Shown: one piece after another, positions 59,583-64,000 of the stretch
How positions within the stretch are numbered: position 1 is the stretch's first letter
Layout of the letters: every line of letters starts with the position of its first letter
Assembly: GCA_039000515.1 (NCBI GenBank)
Contig: JBCFYV010000574.1
Span: forward strand, 1-64,000
Length of the DNA: 64,000 bases
Direction of reading: 5' to 3'
DNA from: Timema cristinae
Taxonomy: Eukaryota > Arthropoda > Insecta > Phasmatodea > Timematidae
Position numbers and translations under genes: made by a program
Notes under the pieces: model-generated
The model's database searches: none
What the model saw: the letters and a program-made list of their open reading frames with translations, nothing else
Told to the model about the DNA's origin: nothing

Positions 59583-60053
59583 TTCTCACGGGAGTGGTGT
59601 TTGTAAGACTTATCTCACGAGAGTGGTGTTTGTAAGACTCATCTCACGAGAGTGGTGTTTGTAAGTTTCATCTCACGAGAGTGGTGTTTGTAAGACTCAT
59701 CTCACGGGAGTGGTGTTTGTAAGACTCATCTCACGAGAGTGGTGTTTGTAAGACTCATCTCACGAGAGTGGTGTTTGTAATACTCATCTCACGAGAGTGT
59801 TGTTTGTAAGTTTCATCTCACGAGAGTGGTGTTTGTAAGACTCATCTCACGAGAGTGGTGTTTGTAACACTCATCTCACGAGAGTGGTGTTTGTAACACT
59901 CATCTCACGAGAGTGGTGTTTGTAAGTTTCATCTCACGAGAGTGGTGTTTGTAACACTCATCTCACGAGAGTGTTGTTTGTAACACTCATCTCACGAGAG
60001 TGGTGTTTGTAACACTCATCTCACGAGAGTGGTGTTTGTAAGTTTCATCTCTG
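59583..60053. repeat. minisatellite, 29-bp unit, 16 copies
   Basis: Unit core CTCACGAGAGTGGTGTTTGT followed by AAGACTCAT, AAGTTTCAT or AACACTCAT. These three tail variants are mixed along the array. The first part, CTCACGAGAG, is nearly self-complementary. Identical repeats abut without unique spacers, so it is not a CRISPR array. Confidence 0.96.
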
Positions 60054-60162
60054 TATCTCAAATATAATATACGCAGATCACATGACTTGACGTATGAATA
60101 CGTGAGAGCGGTATAGTAACTTTTCAAATAACTGTCAGGTTTGTGTCTTTCAGCAGCAGTTC

Positions 60163-60735
60163 CTCTTCAGGAAGGAGGGTGTGCACTTCTCTTGTCCCTG
60201 AGTGTACCTCTCAGAAAGGAGGAGGTGCACTTCTCTTGTCCCTGAGTGTACCTCCCAGAAAGGAGGGGGTGCACTTCTCTTGTCCTGAGTGTACCTCTCA
60301 GAAAGGAGGGGGTGCACTTCTCTTGTCCCTGAGTGTACCTCTCAGAAAGGAGGGGGTGCACTTCTCTTGTCCCTGAGTGTACCTCTCAGAAAGGAGGAGG
60401 TGCACTTCTCTTGTCCCTGAGTGTACCTCTCAGAAAGGAGGGGGTGCACTTCTCTTATCCCTGAGTGAACCTCTCAGAAAGGAGGAGGTGCACTTCTCTT
60501 GTCCCTGAGTGTACCTCTCAGAAAGGAGGAGGTGCACTTCTCTTGTCCCTGAGTGAACCTCTCAGAAAGGAGGAGGTGCACTTCTCTTGTCCCTGAGTGT
60601 ACCTCTCAGAAAGGAGGAGGTGCACTTCTCTTGTCCCTGAGTGTACCTCTCAGAAAGGAGGGGGTGCACTTCTCTTATCCCTGAGTGAACCTCTCAGAAA
60701 GGAGAGGGTGCACTTCTCTTGTCCCTGAGTGTACC
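60163..60735. repeat. minisatellite, 44-bp unit, 13 copies
   Basis: Cores CCCTGAGTGTACCTCTCAGA and AAGGAGGAGGTGCACTTCTC. GTGTACCTC and GAGGTGCAC in each unit form an inverted pair with one mismatch. The array leads directly into the CpG-rich block at 60736. Confidence 0.96.
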
Positions 60736-60935
60736 CTGGGAGCGTCTTGGTGTGTGCGCGCCCGAGGCATGAGCAGTAGTGAATGCGTTCAAGCCCCGCC
60801 CCCCCTCAACGTCTGTAAAGGAGGGAGGAGGGGTAGGGACGCCCGCCGTCTGTTGAGGCCTGGGGCGGCGCCACACACGGCATTGATCGCTCCCAGGCTC
60901 CAATATGGCTGGCTAGCGGCGTCGTGACGCTACTA
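60736..60935 (+). promoter_or_regulatory. small CpG-rich block, possible promoter
   Basis: About 200 bp of GC-rich, CpG-dense DNA in an AT-rich setting, with a GC box (CCCCGCCCCCC) near 60796-60806 and a YY1-like CCAATATGGCTGG near 60899-60911. No TATA is visible and strand is uncertain. It may be a TATA-less promoter or a GC-rich mobile-element fragment. No downstream coding sequence was found. Confidence 0.35.
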
Positions 60936-61304
60936 CTGGAGAGGAAATGACGTTTTATTACAAGCCAGAGTTCACTCTCCTCTTCCTGGACCGATCACAT
61001 GTTTTATTAAATATGGTCCTTAGCATCTGGGACTACTAGCTATCTAGAATAGAGTCTCGCCAATAATCCAGCAAAGATATATTCTGACGGGATTCAAACC
61101 AGATCTTGGTTTCTCAGCGTTTGAGGAACACCACATCATGTCCAGAACATTAACCTTACCTTGATCTTACGAATGAAAACTAGAGCACCTTTTAAAACAA
61201 GGGTGGTGAGCCTGTATCCACAGGAGTGGTGTATGAGAAGTGAGATTCACCATACCAATACCATGTACTAGTTGAGAAGTTAGGTCGCTTTATGGAAACC
61301 CTAA
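60936..61304. other. clean spacer with a tRNA-like block
   Basis: At about 61085-61140 the minus strand reads GTGGTGTTCCTCAAACGCTGAG and then GGTTTGAATCCCG in the B-box position, suggesting a decayed SINE head. It is not obviously the same family as the copies at 25.2 and 41.5 kb. Nothing else was recognised. Confidence 0.35.
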
Positions 61305-63045
61305 ACAAGATTATTGAAGACAAGAACACTTTGACTACTCTACAAACTGTCTGAGACTCACATGACGGAGACTAGACAGTTTGAAGACAAGAACACTTTG
61401 AATTCTCTACAACTGTCTGAGACTCACATTGACGGAGACTAGACAGTTTGAGAACACTTTGACTACTCTACAACTGTCTGAGACTCACATGACGGAAACT
61501 AGACAGTTTGAAGACAAGAACACTTTGACTACTCTACAACTGTCTGAGACTCACATGACGGAGATAGACAGTTTGAAGACAAGAACACTTTGACTACTCT
61601 ACAACTGTCTGAGACTCACATGACGGAGACTAGACAGTTTGAAGACAAGAACACTTTGACTACTCTACAACTGTCTGAGACTCACATGACGGAGACTAGA
61701 CAGTTTGAGAACACTTTGACTACTCTACAACTGTCTGAGACTCACATGACGGAGACTAGACAGTTTGAGAACACTTTGACTACTCTACAACTGTCTGAGA
61801 CTCACATGACGGAGACTAGACAGTTTGAGAACACTTTGACTACTCTACAACTGTCTGAGACTCACATGACGGAAACTAGACAGTTTGAAGACAAGAACAC
61901 TTTGACTACTCTACAACTGTCTGAGACTCACATGACGGAAACTAGACAGTTTGAAGACAAGAACACTTTGACTACTCTACAACTGTCTGAGACTCACATG
62001 ACGGAGACTAGACAGTTTTGAAGACAAGAACACTTTGACTACTCTAAAAACTGTCTGAGACTCACATGACGGAGACTAGACAGTTTGAGAACACTTTGAC
62101 TACTCTACAACTGTCTGAGACTCACATGACGGAAACTAGACAGTTTGAAGACAAGAACACTTTGACTACTCTACAACTGTCTGAGACTCACATGACGGAG
62201 ACTAGACAGTTGAAGACAAGAACACTTTGATACTCTACAACTGTCTGAGACTCACATGACGGAAACTAGACAGTTTGAAGACAAGAACACTTTGACTACT
62301 CTACAACTGTCTGAGACTCACATGACGGAGACTAGACAGTTTGAAGACAAGAACACTTTGACTACTCTACAACTGTCTGAGACTCACATGACGGAGACTA
62401 GACAGTTTGAGAACACTTTGACTACTCTACAACTGTCTGAGACTCACATGACGGAAACAGACAGTTTGAAGACAAGAACACTTTGACTACTCTACAACTG
62501 TCTGAGACTCACATGACGGAGATAGACAGTTTGAAAAACACTTTGACTACTCTACAACTGTCTGAGACTCACATGACGGAAACTAGACATTTTGAAGACA
62601 AGAACACTTTGACTACTCTACAACTGTCTGAGACATCACATGACGGAGACTAGACAGTTTGAAGACAAGAACACTTTGACTACTCTACAACTGTCTGAGA
62701 CTCACATGACGGAGACTAGACAGTTTGAGAACACTTTGACTACTCTACAACTGTCTGAGACTCACATGACGGAAACTAGACAGGTTGAGAAAACTTTGAC
62801 TACTCTACAACTGTCTGAGACTCACATGACGGAAACTAGACAGTTTGAAGACAAGAACACTTTGACTACTCTACAACTGTCTGAGACTCACATGACGGAG
62901 ACTAGACGGGTTTTGAAACACTTTGACTACTCTACAACTGTCTGAGACTCACATGACGGAGACTAGACAGTTTGAAGACAAGAACACTTTGACTACTCTA
63001 CAACTGTCTGAGACTCACATGACGGAAACTAGACAGTTTGTGGCT
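61305..63045. repeat. minisatellite, mixed 66/60-bp units, ~27 copies
   Basis: Cores GACTAGACAGTTTGAAGACA, AGAACACTTTGACTACTCTA and CAACTGTCTGAGACTCACAT. Two length forms occur, 66 bp and 60 bp, the shorter lacking AAGACA. AGACAGTT and AACTGTCT make an 8-bp inverted pair in each unit. Both lengths are multiples of three, so plus-strand frames such as TTLQLSETHMTETRQFE run for up to 143 codons. I see no flanking start, splice site or domain that would make this a gene. Confidence 0.96.
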
Positions 63046-63092
63046 GTAAGTAACACAATTTAATACGAAATGTGAGAATCTTTCGTCAGAAC

Positions 63093-63093
63093 G

Positions 63094-63119
<26 letters not shown>
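63093..63119. repeat. microsatellite (GA)n
   Basis: About 13 uninterrupted GA steps, 50 bp after the 66/60-bp array. Confidence 0.97.
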
Positions 63120-63124
<5 letters not shown>

Positions 63125-64000
63125 GTTGGGAAGTATTGGACGGCAGTGTGAGTTATTCAGAAAGAGGACTGCTTCCAAAACGCAAGAAATATCAAGTTAA
63201 AACCATCACACGCCGTCATGACAGTGTTTGTTTTTGTTGTGTGAACTGTCAGCTGATAAACTGAAACTCGTATTACTTGTATGGATAGTTAATAGCACCA
63301 CGAGCTACTACTAAAATGTGATGTTAAAGAATGGGACAAAAAGATATAAAGACTTTGACGTGGAAGTTCGTGAGAAAACTGGCTTACTAAGGAACACCTA
63401 AAACCAATGGCTCGACTGACTCCCCCAAAGATTCAACCCGGTACCCTGGGGACGATGGTTTCCTCCAGCACGAGTACCGATGAGCCAATGTTCTAATCAG
63501 CGTGGTTCCCGAAAACGGGCAGAGTGACTCCTCTGAATAGATATTATTTTGACAGCCCCGATATCTCTAAAACAGAACCATTTATACTTGGAATCGCCAC
63601 AGTTGTCGAGACAACGGGGACAAGTTGTTCTGAGTTGTCAGCGGTTTCGTCCTAATGTGTACTAAACAGCATAACAAGTAAACTAGACCAGTTCTTTCGC
63701 TCGATTCTTTTTCAATACTGTTATGTCAGTTTTAAACGAACATCCAATATATGGCAGAGCGATTACAATTATTATTATTATTATTATTATTATTATTTTA
63801 TGGCTACTTTATAAGATAGGTTAAAAGTTGACCCTATTTAAAACCACACATAGACGCTTGTATACAACATAAATGGATAGAAATAATTCATTAAGGACAC
63901 CGACCAATAAAAGTGGCCAAAAGCGGGCCTATAGAAACGTTCCATAAGCAGAGGATCAACATGAGATGTGTGTGATGAACCAGAGAGAAAGATGACATGT
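63120..64000. other. clean intergenic DNA, end of window
   Basis: No gene seen. An (ATT)n microsatellite of about nine copies lies at 63769-63798. At about 63415-63490 the minus strand has a weak tRNA-like pattern (TTGGCTCATCGGTACTC, then GGGTTGAATC) that may be another degraded SINE. The rest is unique-looking. Confidence 0.45.

Noticed and set aside
59583..60053. Regular 29-bp repeats resembling a CRISPR array
   Set aside because: There are no unique spacers; units abut each other directly. The setting is eukaryotic.
61590..62021. Frame of 143 codons rich in T, E and L
   Set aside because: Entirely the 60/66-bp unit, which is divisible by three. Indels elsewhere in the array break the frame with no sign of selection.

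Overview
The window looks like non-coding, repeat-dominated DNA from a eukaryote, most likely an arthropod. The reasons are its AT-rich base composition, tRNA-derived SINE-like sequences, a Ty3/Gypsy LTR retrotransposon, a mariner-type transposase remnant with an insect-like N-terminus, and more than twenty unrelated minisatellite arrays. I see no operon-like gene packing, rRNA, canonical tRNA gene or CRISPR array. A sap-feeding hemipteran would fit, but that is only a guess. No complete host gene can be supported; a few possible exons are listed at low confidence.

Layout. 1-3.9 kb: clean AT-rich sequence with one possible minus-strand exon. 3.9-16.1 kb: arrays with periods of about 24, 56, 33, 44, 21 and 40 bp. 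16.1-23.6 kb: very AT-rich, with a decayed gag-like coding remnant at 18.8-20.2 kb. 23.6-30.5 kb: arrays of about 40, 38, 33, 25 and 19 bp, plus a SINE. 30.5-40.4 kb: noisy intergenic DNA with small arrays, a second copy of the 56-bp array with its flank, and a promoter-like block holding a perfect heat-shock element. 40.4-46.9 kb: a 42-bp array, SINE remnants, a 2.2-kb array of 24-bp units with higher-order structure, and a phase-compatible pair of putative minus-strand exons. 47.2-57.7 kb: one 34-bp minisatellite split by two insertions, a 7.2-kb Gypsy element with 1.24-kb LTRs and a 1.67-kb near-perfect palindrome flanked by a 4-bp duplication. 57.7-64 kb: a dispersed repeat, arrays of 48, 29, 44 and 60/66 bp, a transposase remnant and a small CpG-rich block.

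How the parts relate. The window is a record of local duplication and transposition rather than a pathway. Arrays make up about 30% of it by summing their spans. The 34-bp array shows a readable history: array first, then the Gypsy element and the palindrome, each inserted into it. The 56-bp array occurs twice with the same flanking sequence, so it appears to travel inside a mobile element.

Caveat on quality. Roughly 3.9-24.6, 26.6-40.1 and 46.9-55.5 kb show a distinctive noise in which neighbouring bases are turned into homopolymer runs. The change from noisy to clean occurs inside a single array at about 55.55 kb, so it is probably consensus error. Frameshifts and apparent divergence in those stretches should not be read as biology.
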